A stretch of 64,000 bases of DNA from Mucilaginibacter gotjawali (GTDB taxonomy: Bacteria > Bacteroidota > Bacteroidia > Sphingobacteriales > Sphingobacteriaceae), in the NCBI RefSeq assembly GCF_002355435.1, contig NZ_AP017313.1, positions 1,488,001 to 1,552,000 on the forward strand, read 5' to 3'. Under the pieces are notes generated by a model. The model saw nothing but the letters and a program-made list of their open reading frames with translations. It ran no database searches and was not told the origin of the DNA. This document shows, one piece after another, positions 1-7,869 of this stretch (positions are counted from its first letter, which is position 1; each line of letters opens with the position of its first letter). The translations under genes and the position numbers were made by a program.

Positions 1-157
1 AATCAAAAGCGGGCAAAGGCCTGACAGAAAAGCGGGCCGGGGAGTCTGGCCTGCAGCGCTGAAGCTTTTTTCTGTCTTGATCTTTTGGTTACTTTTGGAT
101 CAAGCCAAAAGTAACAGCCCCCGCGGCAATTGAGCGGGCAGCGGTTAAGAGTGAATA
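1..157. repeat. Partial copy of a dispersed MITE-like element
   Basis: This stretch is a second, inverted copy of one end of the element at 14909-15500. It shares the words around CAAGCCAAAAGTAACAGCCC and GCGGCAATTGAGCGG, and the inner part about CTGCAGCGCTGAAGC and gcgggccggg, in the same order as the reverse complement of 14909-15055. The copy is cut by the window edge, so its other end cannot be seen. Any open frame across it belongs to the repeat and is not a credible gene. Confidence 0.75.
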
Positions 158-241
158 AAAAAATGCTCATAGTAAAATAAACAGCCCCCCTGCGGCGAGC
201 GGTCAGCGGTTCAGAAAAAACCAAAAATGCTCAAAGTACTA
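113..241. repeat. Imperfect tandem duplication of about 65 bp
   Basis: Two successive copies of the same segment lie at about 113-176 and 180-241. Each contains aaCAGCCCCC, a GAGCGG/CAGCGGTT word and an AAAAATGCTCA(a/t)AGTA word in the same order. The duplication sits at the outer edge of the dispersed element, between it and the first gene. Confidence 0.6.
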
Positions 242-331
242 TTAACCCTGCTAACCACCCCGCAGCAGTAAGAAAATTGCTTCGAAATTTCCCCCAAAAT
301 ATCCCTACCTTGTTACAACCAATAACAACCC

Positions 332-1672
332 ATGAAGAGAAAAACATTTATCAAATTAAGCGGCACCTTTATGGCAGCACCTTTAATATCCCCCTACTAC
401 TCCTTCGCGCAGCAGGACAGGCTAAAAAACTGGGCCGGCAACCTTACCTACAGCACCGGTAACGTATTTTACCCCACTACCGTGGCCGAAGTACAGCAAC
501 TGGTAAAAGCGCATACCAAAATAAAGGCTCTCGGCACCCGGCATTGCTTCAACACCATTGCCGACAGCCGCGACAACCTGCTCTCTACCAGTAAAATGAA
601 CCAGGTGGTGTCCCTTAACACTGCCGAAAATACAGTAACCGTTGAGGCCGGTATTAAATATGGCGAACTGGCCCCTTACCTGCACCAAAAGGGCTATGCC
701 CTGCACAACCTGGCCTCGCTGCCGCATATTTCGGTGGGGGGCTCCATTACTACGGCTACGCATGGGTCGGGGATCAGGAACGGGAATTTGAGCAGCGCAG
801 TAACCGGGCTGGAACTGGTGATCGCCGATGGCAGCATCGTACACTTCAGCAAAGCCGCCGATCGCGAAAAGCTGAACGCCGCCGTGGTGGGCCTGGGCGC
901 CTTGGGCATTATTACCAAGGTTACTTTGGCCATACAACCCACCTTTATGGTGAGCCAGCGCGTATTTACCGGCCTGCCCATGGCACAGGTGAAGGAGAAT
1001 TTTGAAAAGATCATGTCCGCCGGGTATAGCGTGAGTTTGTTTTACGACTGGCAAACCGACCTCATTAACGAAGTCTGGATAAAGAGCCGCATCGGTACCG
1101 ACACCCTGCCCGATCAGCCCGAATTCTACGGCGCCAAAGCCGCCACCAAAAACCTGCACCCCATTATCGCTCTCGGCGCCGAAAACTGTACCGAACAGAT
1201 GGGCGTGCCCGGCCCCTGGTTTGAGCGGCTGCCGCACTTTAAAATGGGCTTTACCCCCAGCAGCGGTAAAGAACTGCAGGCCGAATATTTTGTGCCCCTG
1301 CACCACGCCGTAGCAGCTATTGAAGCCGTTGCCAAACTGGGCAAACAAATAGGCCCTCATTTATTTATCACCGAGATCCGCACCATTGCGGCCGACGACC
1401 TGTGGATGAGCCCCTGCCGCCACCAAACCTCGGTAACCATCCATTTTACCTGGAAGCAGGAAACCGAAGCCGTACTGGCACTGCTGCCGCAGATTGAACA
1501 GGCCCTGGCCCCTTTTAATCCCCGACCGCACTGGGGCAAAGTTTTTACCCTGGCGCCCAAAATTCTGGAGGCCCGCTACCCCAAATTGCACGACTTTAAA
1601 AAGCTGGTAGCCGCTTTTGATCCGCACGGCAAGTTCAGGAACGGGTTTTTGGAGAGGAATATTTATGGGTAA
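332..1672 (+). CDS. FAD-dependent sugar-alcohol/aldonolactone oxidase-like protein
   Basis: A 446-residue exported flavoprotein of the alditol oxidase / L-gulono-1,4-lactone oxidase (ALO) type, which oxidises a polyol or sugar lactone with covalently bound FAD. Residues 1 to about 27 form a hydrophobic export signal starting KRKTFIKLSG, Tat-like in its layout. The FAD-binding half carries GTRHCFN near residue 68, whose His71 is the likely covalent flavin attachment site, and PHISVGGSITTATHGSG near residue 130. The C-terminal half ends with the family motif HWGK followed by a GKFRNGFL segment. It stands alone between a repeat region and a HAD gene. Substrate is not predictable from sequence. 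Confidence 0.85.
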   Translation: MKRKTFIKLSGTFMAAPLISPYYSFAQQDRLKNWAGNLTYSTGNVFYPTTVAEVQQLVKAHTKIKALGTRHCFNTIADSRDNLLSTSKMNQVVSLNTAENTVTVEAGIKYGELAPYLHQKGYALHNLASLPHISVGGSITTATHGSGIRNGNLSSAVTGLELVIADGSIVHFSKAADREKLNAAVVGLGALGIITKVTLAIQPTFMVSQRVFTGLPMAQVKENFEKIMSAGYSVSLFYDWQTDLINEVWIKSRIGTDTLPDQPEFYGAKAATKNLHPIIALGAENCTEQMGVPGPWFERLPHFKMGFTPSSGKELQAEYFVPLHHAVAAIEAVAKLGKQIGPHLFITEIRTIAADDLWMSPCRHQTSVTIHFTWKQETEAVLALLPQIEQALAPFNPRPHWGKVFTLAPKILEARYPKLHDFKKLVAAFDPHGKFRNGFLERNIYG

Positions 1673-1807
1673 GGTAATTACCAGGGGGATGGGATAACGG
1701 GTTGTTTGTTTGCCGTTCGTTCTGTTATGGATAGTAGGTGCAATTGGATCAACACGAAGTAATCTTCCCGTTGGGGTACCGGCAGGTTCCCGCTTTCCTC
1801 TTTTTAC

Positions 1808-1815
1808 TATATTTG
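1808..1815 (+). promoter_or_regulatory. Bacteroidota-type -7 element (TATATTTG) of the HAD gene
   Basis: TATATTTG matches the TAnnTTTG consensus and ends 6 nt before the ATG at 1822. Transcription would start almost on the start codon, so the mRNA would be nearly leaderless. No clear -33 TTG is present at the usual spacing. Confidence 0.45.
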
Positions 1816-1821
1816 CCCCCT

Positions 1822-2427
1822 ATGATCAACACCATCATCTTCGACCTTGGCGCGGTACTAATTGACTGGAACCCGGATTACCTTTACCGTAAGATTTTTG
1901 CAGATGAGGAAGAAATGAAAAACTTCCTGACCAACGTGACAAGTTCTGATTGGAACGAGGAACAGGATGCAGGCCGCCCCTTGCAGGAAGGAACTGATAT
2001 ACTGGTAAAACAGTTTCCGGAGCATGAGGGTAATATCCGGGCGTTTTATTCCCGCTGGGATGAAATGCTGGGCGATCCCTTACATGGCACCGTGGAGATC
2101 TTTAAACAGCTTAAACAAAGCAACCGCTATAAAATATACGCCCTTACCAACTGGTCGGCAGAGACGTTTCCGGTGGCGCAGGCGCGGTATGACTTTTTAA
2201 ACTGGTTTGATGGCATCGTGGTATCAGGTACCGAGAAGATGCGTAAGCCCACGCCTGCATTTTACCAAATACTAATCGACCGTTACCAGGTAAAACCAGA
2301 AGAAGCTTTATTTATTGACGACAATTACCGCAATATTTTAGCGGCCGAAAAGATGGGCATCAAATCGATCCACTTTACATCGGCAGAAGAGTTGAAACAC
2401 AACCTGCAGGAATTAGAATTGTTGTAA
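1822..2427 (+). CDS. HAD-superfamily phosphatase (YihX-like)
   Basis: A 201-residue haloacid dehalogenase-type hydrolase. Motif I is FDLGAVLIDW with the nucleophile Asp near residue 8, motif II is ALTNWS near residue 109, motif III has the Lys of MRKPTPAFY, and motif IV is FIDDN. The Gly in DxG, and the small helical cap between motifs I and II, resemble the YihX-type sugar-phosphate phosphatase subgroup. The frame continues 28 codons upstream to an earlier non-ATG start, but the ATG at 1822 begins directly before the motif I strand and follows a -7 element, so it is preferred. Substrate is unknown. Confidence 0.85.
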   Translation: MINTIIFDLGAVLIDWNPDYLYRKIFADEEEMKNFLTNVTSSDWNEEQDAGRPLQEGTDILVKQFPEHEGNIRAFYSRWDEMLGDPLHGTVEIFKQLKQSNRYKIYALTNWSAETFPVAQARYDFLNWFDGIVVSGTEKMRKPTPAFYQILIDRYQVKPEEALFIDDNYRNILAAEKMGIKSIHFTSAEELKHNLQELELL

Positions 2428-2493
2428 TGTTGTAAGGTTGTAAAGTTGAAATGTTTTATCAGCTTAATCAAAAAAATCAACTCAATCAATGGT

Positions 2494-3384
2494 TCAGACA
2501 ATCAATAACACTTTCCAGGCCTCCGCTACCCTGCCGGCATCCAGTAACTCTTTGGCCTTAAAATGCAGCTGCACTTCGCGGGTTTGGCTATCGCCGATGG
2601 TAGCATCCAGCAGTTCCTTAATTTCGGGCGATTGGGCATAAGCGTCAATCTCTTCATCATTTGGCAATACTTCCACATTACCCAACTGGCCGAGGTTATT
2701 GCCGGATAATATTTTTGAATTGCGGACAGCAAATGGAATAGCATCAACCCCAATACCTATGTTTTTATTGGGTTTGGCTACTATAAATAGATTATCGGGG
2801 GTTACGCGGCAATACCAGTCGCCACCCAGGCGGGCCACATGCTGCATTTTTAGCTGGTCGATATTGTTATTGGAATCCAGCACGGCTTCGTTAATGTGCA
2901 TCAGCTTAATTTCGGCAATTACCAGGTTACCTGCGCCTGCGCCATCGCCCAAACTAATAATATCCTTCACCACACACTCCAGTTGCACCGGCGATTCAGC
3001 AACCCTGGGCGGTTTTACCAGCTCAGACGGCAGCATGGTAAAGCCTGCTTTAATAAACTCATTCACCCCTTTTTCGTACTCAACACTTGCTAATGATACC
3101 TGCTGAACCATATCATAATTTACGATGTTGATGGTACATTCAGGCACTTCGCGCAGATTTTCCAGCGTATGCTTGGTGGTATTATCCCGCACCCTGCGCG
3201 ATGGCGAAAACACACAAACGGGCGGGTTTACACTAAACAAATTAAAATAACTGAACGGGCTCAGGTTGATATTGCCTTCTCTATCCACAGTTGACGCAAA
3301 ACATATCGGCCTCGGGCCAATGGCGGTGTTCAGGTAGCTTTGAATTTGAACCGGCGAAAGATCGGATAGTTTTATAGTTAACAT
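2494..3384 (-). CDS. Flavin reductase family protein
   Basis: A 296-residue protein of the flavin-reductase-like FMN-binding split-barrel family. The N-terminal part has the family signature PRPICFASTVDREGNINLSP followed by FSYFNLFSVNPPVCVFSP, which line the FMN site. The remaining C-terminal region, longer than the minimal domain, is typical of Bacteroidota homologues. The start is taken at ATG 3384 (MLTIKLSDL). The longer frame to 3438 reads through a dispersed inverted repeat and is unlikely to be translated. It lies next to the tyrosine degradation genes, but nothing shows that it acts in that pathway. Confidence 0.8.
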   Translation of the reverse strand: MLTIKLSDLSPVQIQSYLNTAIGPRPICFASTVDREGNINLSPFSYFNLFSVNPPVCVFSPSRRVRDNTTKHTLENLREVPECTINIVNYDMVQQVSLASVEYEKGVNEFIKAGFTMLPSELVKPPRVAESPVQLECVVKDIISLGDGAGAGNLVIAEIKLMHINEAVLDSNNNIDQLKMQHVARLGGDWYCRVTPDNLFIVAKPNKNIGIGVDAIPFAVRNSKILSGNNLGQLGNVEVLPNDEEIDAYAQSPEIKELLDATIGDSQTREVQLHFKAKELLDAGRVAEAWKVLLIV

Positions 3385-3404
3385 GATATTATCCCTACGC
3401 GCTG

Positions 3405-3540
3405 TTGCGAGGAACGAAGCAATCTCTACACAGGACATTCAACTACACAAATGCGCAGTAATTTACGGCATGCGGTTGATAGGCTACGATTAACTCCATC
3501 TATTGATCAGCATGTGTAGAGATTGCTTCGTTCCTCGCAA
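3405..3540. repeat. Perfect 28-bp inverted repeat flanking a gene junction
   Basis: The arms 3405-3432 and 3513-3540 are exact reverse complements over 28 bp, with the core TTGCGAGGAACGAAGCAATC. An 80-nt spacer separates them. The pair lies between the fumarylacetoacetase-like gene and the downstream flavin reductase gene, both transcribed leftward. The word is familiar as a dispersed intergenic repeat in many bacteria. Confidence 0.8.
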
Positions 3541-3551
3541 TGAGCGACTTT

Positions 3552-4550
3552 TTATTTTTTCTTCAAACCTAAAATTGAAAAATCGCTTTTAGCTTTTTTA
3601 ATGATATTGCCCAGCATACCCAAACCGGTTACTTCCATCTCTACCAGGTCGCCGTCTTTTAGCCATTGGGGTTGATAATTGGGGTCGCTGAGCAGGCCGG
3701 TGCCGTTAAGCTCGAGGAAGCAGCCGGTACCTACTGTTCCGGAGCCTATTACGTCACCTGGCAGTACATCGCAGCCGTAAGCCGCGCGTTCAATAATTTC
3801 GGCAAAGGTCCAGTCCATATCAGCCATATTGCCTTTTGATACGTCTATACCGTTTACTGCACACTTCATTTCCAGATTATAGGCATTACCGGTATGCCCG
3901 GCTTTTGGCGCTGTTTTGTATTTTTCCAACTCGTCCGGTGTTACCAGCCATGGGCCTATCACGGTACTAAAATCCTTGCCTTTTGCCGGGCCCAGGTTCA
4001 GCAGCATTTCTTCCATTTGCAGGGTGCGGGCGCTCATATCATTCATGATCATATAGCCTGCAATAAGGCTATCGGCATCCACCGCCTTAATGTTACGGGC
4101 CTTTTTATTCAATACCACAGCTACTTCCAGCTCAAAATCAAGTTTTTCGAAATGATCAGGCATACACTCAATTTCGCCGATGCCCTGTATGGCGTTATGG
4201 TTGGTGAAATAAAAAATAGGGTATTGGTCGAACTCCGGGATCATTGGCGCTTTGCGGTTTCGGCGGGCCGATTCCACATGCTGCCTGAAAGCGTAGCCGT
4301 CACGGCACGAGGTGGGGTGCGGCACGGGCGCCAGCATCTCAAAAAACAATTCTTCCTTAGCCTCCAGCTTGCCCGAAGCGATGGCCTCATTAATACGGTG
4401 CGCGCGTTCCATCAGCTCATCCCCTCCCCATAAAAACTCATTCATATTATCGGGGAGCAGCTTATCGCAGGAGTTAAGGTTATAAATATGGCCTTTTACG
4501 TAAACACCCAAATGCTCACGGTCTTCGGTTTTGTAGGATACTAATTTCAT
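3552..4550 (-). CDS. Fumarylacetoacetate hydrolase family protein
   Basis: A 332-residue FAH-superfamily protein, probably the fumarylacetoacetase that cleaves fumarylacetoacetate to fumarate and acetoacetate in the last step of tyrosine degradation. The catalytic domain shows the metal-ligand segments DFELEVAVVLNKKA and MIMNDMSARTLQ, an SCRDGYAFRQHVE loop, a KGKDFSTVIGPW turn and a GDVIGSGTVGTGCFLE strand. It lies divergently from hmgA and hppD, which supply the two previous steps, so the context supports this role over a generic acylpyruvase. It is shorter than the eukaryotic enzyme (about 420 residues), as in other Bacteroidota. Confidence 0.85.
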   Translation of the reverse strand: MKLVSYKTEDREHLGVYVKGHIYNLNSCDKLLPDNMNEFLWGGDELMERAHRINEAIASGKLEAKEELFFEMLAPVPHPTSCRDGYAFRQHVESARRNRKAPMIPEFDQYPIFYFTNHNAIQGIGEIECMPDHFEKLDFELEVAVVLNKKARNIKAVDADSLIAGYMIMNDMSARTLQMEEMLLNLGPAKGKDFSTVIGPWLVTPDELEKYKTAPKAGHTGNAYNLEMKCAVNGIDVSKGNMADMDWTFAEIIERAAYGCDVLPGDVIGSGTVGTGCFLELNGTGLLSDPNYQPQWLKDGDLVEMEVTGLGMLGNIIKKAKSDFSILGLKKK

Positions 4551-4829
4551 GGGTTTGTATTATTGGTTTTTCAAACTTATGTTTTTTTTAGTTGATTTAT
4601 TGTTGAAAGGTTGTAATGTTGGAAAGTTGTAACGTTATTTTTGGGTTAGTTGTTGAAAAGTTGTAATGTTGGAAAGTTGTAATGTTGTTTTTATGGCTCC
4701 AGCCGACTGAAGCTACTTTCGGACTTCCTGACTTTCCCGACTTTCGGACTCCCCAACCCAATCAACCACTCACTCAATTAACCTAATCAACTCAATCAAC
4801 CTCCCCTTGCAATTAACATATAATACAAC

Positions 4830-4837
4830 TACCTTTG
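4830..4837 (+). promoter_or_regulatory. -7 element (TACCTTTG) in front of a small open frame
   Basis: TACCTTTG fits TAnnTTTG and lies 12 nt before the ATG at 4850. It could instead start a transcript that runs on to hmgA about 290 nt downstream. Confidence 0.35.
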
Positions 4838-4849
4838 CTTATCCAATTT

Positions 4850-4957
4850 ATGAGCATACAAAAGCATTTTCTATTTTCCCTGGGCCTCACTTCCATGAGT
4901 GATGCTTCTTCTTTCAGGGATGCTGTGCTCGCTAAGATCGTTTTGGCGCAATACTAA
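4850..4957 (+). CDS. Possible 35-residue small protein
   Basis: An open frame of 35 codons plus stop, starting MSIQKHFLFSLGLTS and ending AKIVLAQY. It is not recognised. It sits alone between blocks of intergenic phrase repeats, directly after a TACCTTTG -7 element, and unlike its surroundings contains no repeat words. It could be a real small gene, a gene remnant, or chance. The main reason to list it is the promoter-like element at the right distance. Confidence 0.25.
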   Translation: MSIQKHFLFSLGLTSMSDASSFRDAVLAKIVLAQY

Positions 4958-5138
4958 TTTGTTGAAGACAGTTGAAAGGTTGTAATGTTGGAAGGTTGTA
5001 ATGTTAATACAATATCTGGCTTAAAACTATTCAACCTTTCTGCTTGTTAAATATTTTGTACTGAATTGTTTGGGTTGATGACTTCTTCAACATTCCAACT
5101 TTACAACATTAAAACATTCCAACAAAAACATAAACCAC

Positions 5139-6293
5139 ATGCCTGTTTATCATACTTTAGGAGCTATCCCGCCAAAGCGGCATACGCAGTTCCGTAAGCC
5201 CGATGGTAGTTTATATGCCGAGGAGCTGGTATCAACTGAAGGTTTCTCCAGCCTGTACTCGCTGGTGTACCATGTTTACCCGCCAACGCTGGTAAAAGAA
5301 CTGGGTGAACCTTATTCGGTAGAACCGAAGATAGCCCGCGAAAAACACCTGAAACATACCAGCCTGATCGGTTTTAAAATTGAACCGGAAGACGATTACT
5401 TAAAAAGCAGAAAACCAGTACTGGTTAACAGCGACCTGCAGATCTCACTGGCTGCCCCGCGTAAATCCATGACGGATTATTTCTACAAAAACAGCCAGGC
5501 GGACGAGGTGGTATTTATCCATGTCGGCTCGGGCACGCTGAAAACCGGCTATGGCCATATTAAATTTGCTTATGGCGATTACCTGGTGATCCCACGTGGC
5601 ACCATCTACCAGGTGGAATTTGACACACCCGATAACCGCCTGTTTATTGTGGAAAGCTTTAGCCCGATCCGCGTGCCCAAACGCTATACCAATGCTTACG
5701 GACAGCTTACGGAGCAATCGCCATATTGCGAGCGCGATATTAAACGCCCGACCAACCTGGAAACCCATGACGAGAAAGGCGATTTTAAAGTGCTGATCAA
5801 AAAACAAGGTTTAATCTATCCCTACATCTACGGCACTCATCCTTTTGATTTTATTGGCTGGGACGGCTTTCATTATCCCTGGGCATTTTCGATCCATGAT
5901 TTCGAGCCGATAACAGGCCGCCTGCACCAGCCGCCGCCGGTACACCAGACTTTTGAGGGGCATAACTTTGTCATCTGCTCCTTTGTACCGCGCAAGTACG
6001 ATTACCATCCGCTCTCTATCCCCGCCCCATACAACCACAGCAATGTGGATAGCGACGAGGTGCTTTATTATGTTGATGGCGACTTTATGAGCCGAAAAAG
6101 CGTGGTAAAAGGACAGATCACCCTGCACCCAGGAGGTATTCCGCACGGGCCGCACCCGGGAACAGTGGAGAAGTCGATAGGCAAAGAATCAACCGACGAA
6201 CTGGCCGTAATGATAGACCCTTTCCGTCCGCTGATGCTGACTGAAGACGCGGTAAAAATTGAAGACGGGGATTATTATAAGAGCTGGATGTGA
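5139..6293 (+). CDS. hmgA: Homogentisate 1,2-dioxygenase
   Basis: A 384-residue cupin-fold Fe(II) dioxygenase that opens the ring of homogentisate to maleylacetoacetate. The C-terminal cupin contains the metal-ligand region NHSNVDSDEVLYY near residue 297 and the HPGGIPHGPHPG segment with the second His. The N-terminal part begins MPVYHTLGAIPPKRHTQFRK, as in bacterial relatives that are shorter than the roughly 440-residue animal enzymes. It is followed 111 bp later by hppD in the same direction and faces the fumarylacetoacetase-like gene, giving a compact tyrosine-degradation cluster. No maleylacetoacetate isomerase gene is visible here. Confidence 0.9.
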   Translation: MPVYHTLGAIPPKRHTQFRKPDGSLYAEELVSTEGFSSLYSLVYHVYPPTLVKELGEPYSVEPKIAREKHLKHTSLIGFKIEPEDDYLKSRKPVLVNSDLQISLAAPRKSMTDYFYKNSQADEVVFIHVGSGTLKTGYGHIKFAYGDYLVIPRGTIYQVEFDTPDNRLFIVESFSPIRVPKRYTNAYGQLTEQSPYCERDIKRPTNLETHDEKGDFKVLIKKQGLIYPYIYGTHPFDFIGWDGFHYPWAFSIHDFEPITGRLHQPPPVHQTFEGHNFVICSFVPRKYDYHPLSIPAPYNHSNVDSDEVLYYVDGDFMSRKSVVKGQITLHPGGIPHGPHPGTVEKSIGKESTDELAVMIDPFRPLMLTEDAVKIEDGDYYKSWM

Positions 6294-6404
6294 GAATCTG
6301 TTGTAAGGTTGGAATGTTGAAAAGTTAGCCTGTCAACTATAAAAATCCAACCACGCAATAACATTACAACATTCCAACTTTAAAACACTTCAACAAAGAA
6401 ACAA

Positions 6405-7529
6405 ATGGAAACATTAACCATAGAAAAACCAACCAATACAGCTGATTTTTTACCGTTGAACGGTACCGATCATGTTGAATTTTATGTGGGCAATGCCAAG
6501 CAGGCTGCTTACTACTATAAAACCGCCTTTGGCTTTAGCGATTTGGCTTATGCAGGGCCTGAAACAGGGGTGCGCGACAGATCATCGTATGTATTACAAC
6601 AGGGGAAGATCCGGCTGGTATTAACTACCCCCATGCATTCTGACCATCCTATCGCGGAGCATATCAAAAAGCATGGCGACGGGGTAAAGGTTTTGGCATT
6701 ATCTGTTGACGACGCTTATGATGCTTTTGAGCAAACCACCAGTCGCGGCGCCAAACCTTACATGCAGCCGCAAACTTTAAAGGATGAAAACGGCGAAGTG
6801 AGGATGAGCGGCATTAAGCTTTATGGCGAAACCGTTCACCTTTTTGTGGAGCGTAAAAACTATAAAGGTATTTTCCTGCCGGGATATCAAAAACATGAAT
6901 CGACCTATAATCCAACCTCAACCGGGTTAGAATATATCGACCATTGTGTTGGCAATGTAGGCTGGCATAAAATGAACGAATGGGTGAATTTTTACGAGGA
7001 GGTAATGGGCTTTAAAAACATTTTAACCTTTGATGATAAAATGATCAGTACCGAATACTCGGCCCTGATGAGCAAGGTAATGAGCAATGGCAACGGCTTT
7101 GTGAAGTTTCCGATAAATGAACCGGCAGAAGGCAAAAAGAAAAGCCAGATAGAAGAATACCTGGAGTTTTATGAAGATGAAGGTGTGCAGCACCTTGCCC
7201 TGGCCACCCATAATATTGTTGAAACGGTAACCGAGCTGCAAAACCGCGGCATTGAGTTTTTAACCGTGCCTACCAGCTATTACGATGAACTGCTTGACCG
7301 TGTTGGCCATATTGATGAGGACCTGGAGCCTTTAAAACGCCTCGGTATTCTGGTGGACAGGGATGATGAAGGCTACCTGCTGCAGATCTTTACCAAACCG
7401 GTAGAAGACAGGCCAACCTTATTTTTTGAGATCATCCAGCGCAAAGGCGCCAAATCATTCGGCGCAGGTAATTTTAAAGCTTTGTTTGAGGCGATTGAAA
7501 GGGAACAGGAAGTAAGGGGAAATCTTTGA
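6405..7529 (+). CDS. hppD: 4-hydroxyphenylpyruvate dioxygenase
   Basis: A 374-residue enzyme with two VOC-type domains that converts 4-hydroxyphenylpyruvate to homogentisate. The first domain starts near residue 23 (HVEFYVGNAKQAAYYY). The second, catalytic domain starts near 175 (YIDHCVGNV, first Fe ligand His), then VQHLALATHNIVETV (second His) and FFEIIQRKG (Glu ligand) near the C-terminus. The length matches bacterial HPPD. It sits downstream of hmgA, so substrate flow follows gene proximity. It is followed by a strong palindrome that could end the transcript. Confidence 0.93.
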   Translation: METLTIEKPTNTADFLPLNGTDHVEFYVGNAKQAAYYYKTAFGFSDLAYAGPETGVRDRSSYVLQQGKIRLVLTTPMHSDHPIAEHIKKHGDGVKVLALSVDDAYDAFEQTTSRGAKPYMQPQTLKDENGEVRMSGIKLYGETVHLFVERKNYKGIFLPGYQKHESTYNPTSTGLEYIDHCVGNVGWHKMNEWVNFYEEVMGFKNILTFDDKMISTEYSALMSKVMSNGNGFVKFPINEPAEGKKKSQIEEYLEFYEDEGVQHLALATHNIVETVTELQNRGIEFLTVPTSYYDELLDRVGHIDEDLEPLKRLGILVDRDDEGYLLQIFTKPVEDRPTLFFEIIQRKGAKSFGAGNFKALFEAIEREQEVRGNL

Positions 7530-7542
7530 TTTCGGATGTTCG

Positions 7543-7560
7543 TCCCGATAGCTATCGGGA
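7543..7560. repeat. 18-bp perfect palindrome after hppD
   Basis: TCCCGATAGCTATCGGGA is a perfect palindrome 14 nt past the hppD stop. There is no T-run directly after it, so it is not a classical intrinsic terminator. It is a common kind of dispersed Bacteroidota palindrome and may still affect the mRNA 3' end. Confidence 0.7.
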
Positions 7561-7605
7561 TCGGAATTAGTTAATTTAATTAAAGTTTTTGTCTAAAAGA
7601 GCACT

Positions 7606-7761
7606 TGCCCCATCGGGGCTACCGCTTTGTAGCCCTTAATTCAACCCCCATCTATTGCCGCGTCAGCGGCTACCCAATTCGCGAAGGGTAGCCACTGACG
7701 TGGCAATTTTCATTTATTATTTATATGTCTACAAAGCGGTAGCCCGCCCATTGGCGGGGCA
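7606..7761. repeat. 156-bp nested inverted repeat between hppD and pdeM
   Basis: The outer arms 7606-7632 and 7729-7761 pair through GGGCTACCGCTTTGTAG and its complement. The inner arms 7654-7675 and 7686-7707 pair through ATTGCCGCGTCAGCGGCTACCC and its imperfect complement. The whole can fold into one long two-tier hairpin on either strand. The 340-bp region 7530-7869 holds nothing else apart from the palindrome at 7543 and a -7 element. Confidence 0.8.
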
Positions 7762-7857
7762 TATTTAAAGGGGGAATATCTAAACTAATTCTATGCCCAC
7801 TTCAACTGTAGTTTAAATTAACTAAATCACCTCAATCGAACTTCCGATTGGCTTCAT

Positions 7858-7865
7858 TACTTTTG
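7858..7865 (+). promoter_or_regulatory. -7 element (TACTTTTG) directly before pdeM
   Basis: TACTTTTG fits TAnnTTTG and ends only 4 nt before the pdeM ATG at 7870. The predicted transcription start falls on the start codon, which suggests a leaderless mRNA. No clear -33 match is present. Confidence 0.45.
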
Positions 7866-7869
7866 CAGG

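Larger units (their letters stand above)
4551..5138. repeat. 588-bp intergenic region filled with phrase repeats
   Basis: The divergent fah-like/hmgA intergenic region contains several copies of GTTGTAATGTTGGAAAG-type words (about 4596-4685 and 4970-5003) and their reverse complement just before hmgA (about 5086-5125, ACATTCCAACTTTACAAC-type). It also holds an ACTTTCGGACTTCC word near 4720 and a CAATCAAC/CACTCAATTAACC word at about 4754-4802. A -7 element and a 35-codon open frame lie in the middle (4830-4957). Confidence 0.75.

Noticed and set aside
3-224. 73-residue minus-strand frame at the window start
   Set aside because: It is read entirely from a dispersed repeat copy that recurs at 14909-15500, so it is not a gene.
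422-1360. 312-codon minus-strand frame under the FAD oxidase gene
   Set aside because: It is antisense to a gene with clear FAD motifs and shows no known protein features.
7543-7560. Palindrome after hppD as an intrinsic terminator
   Set aside because: There is no T-run directly after it; it is listed only as a repeat.
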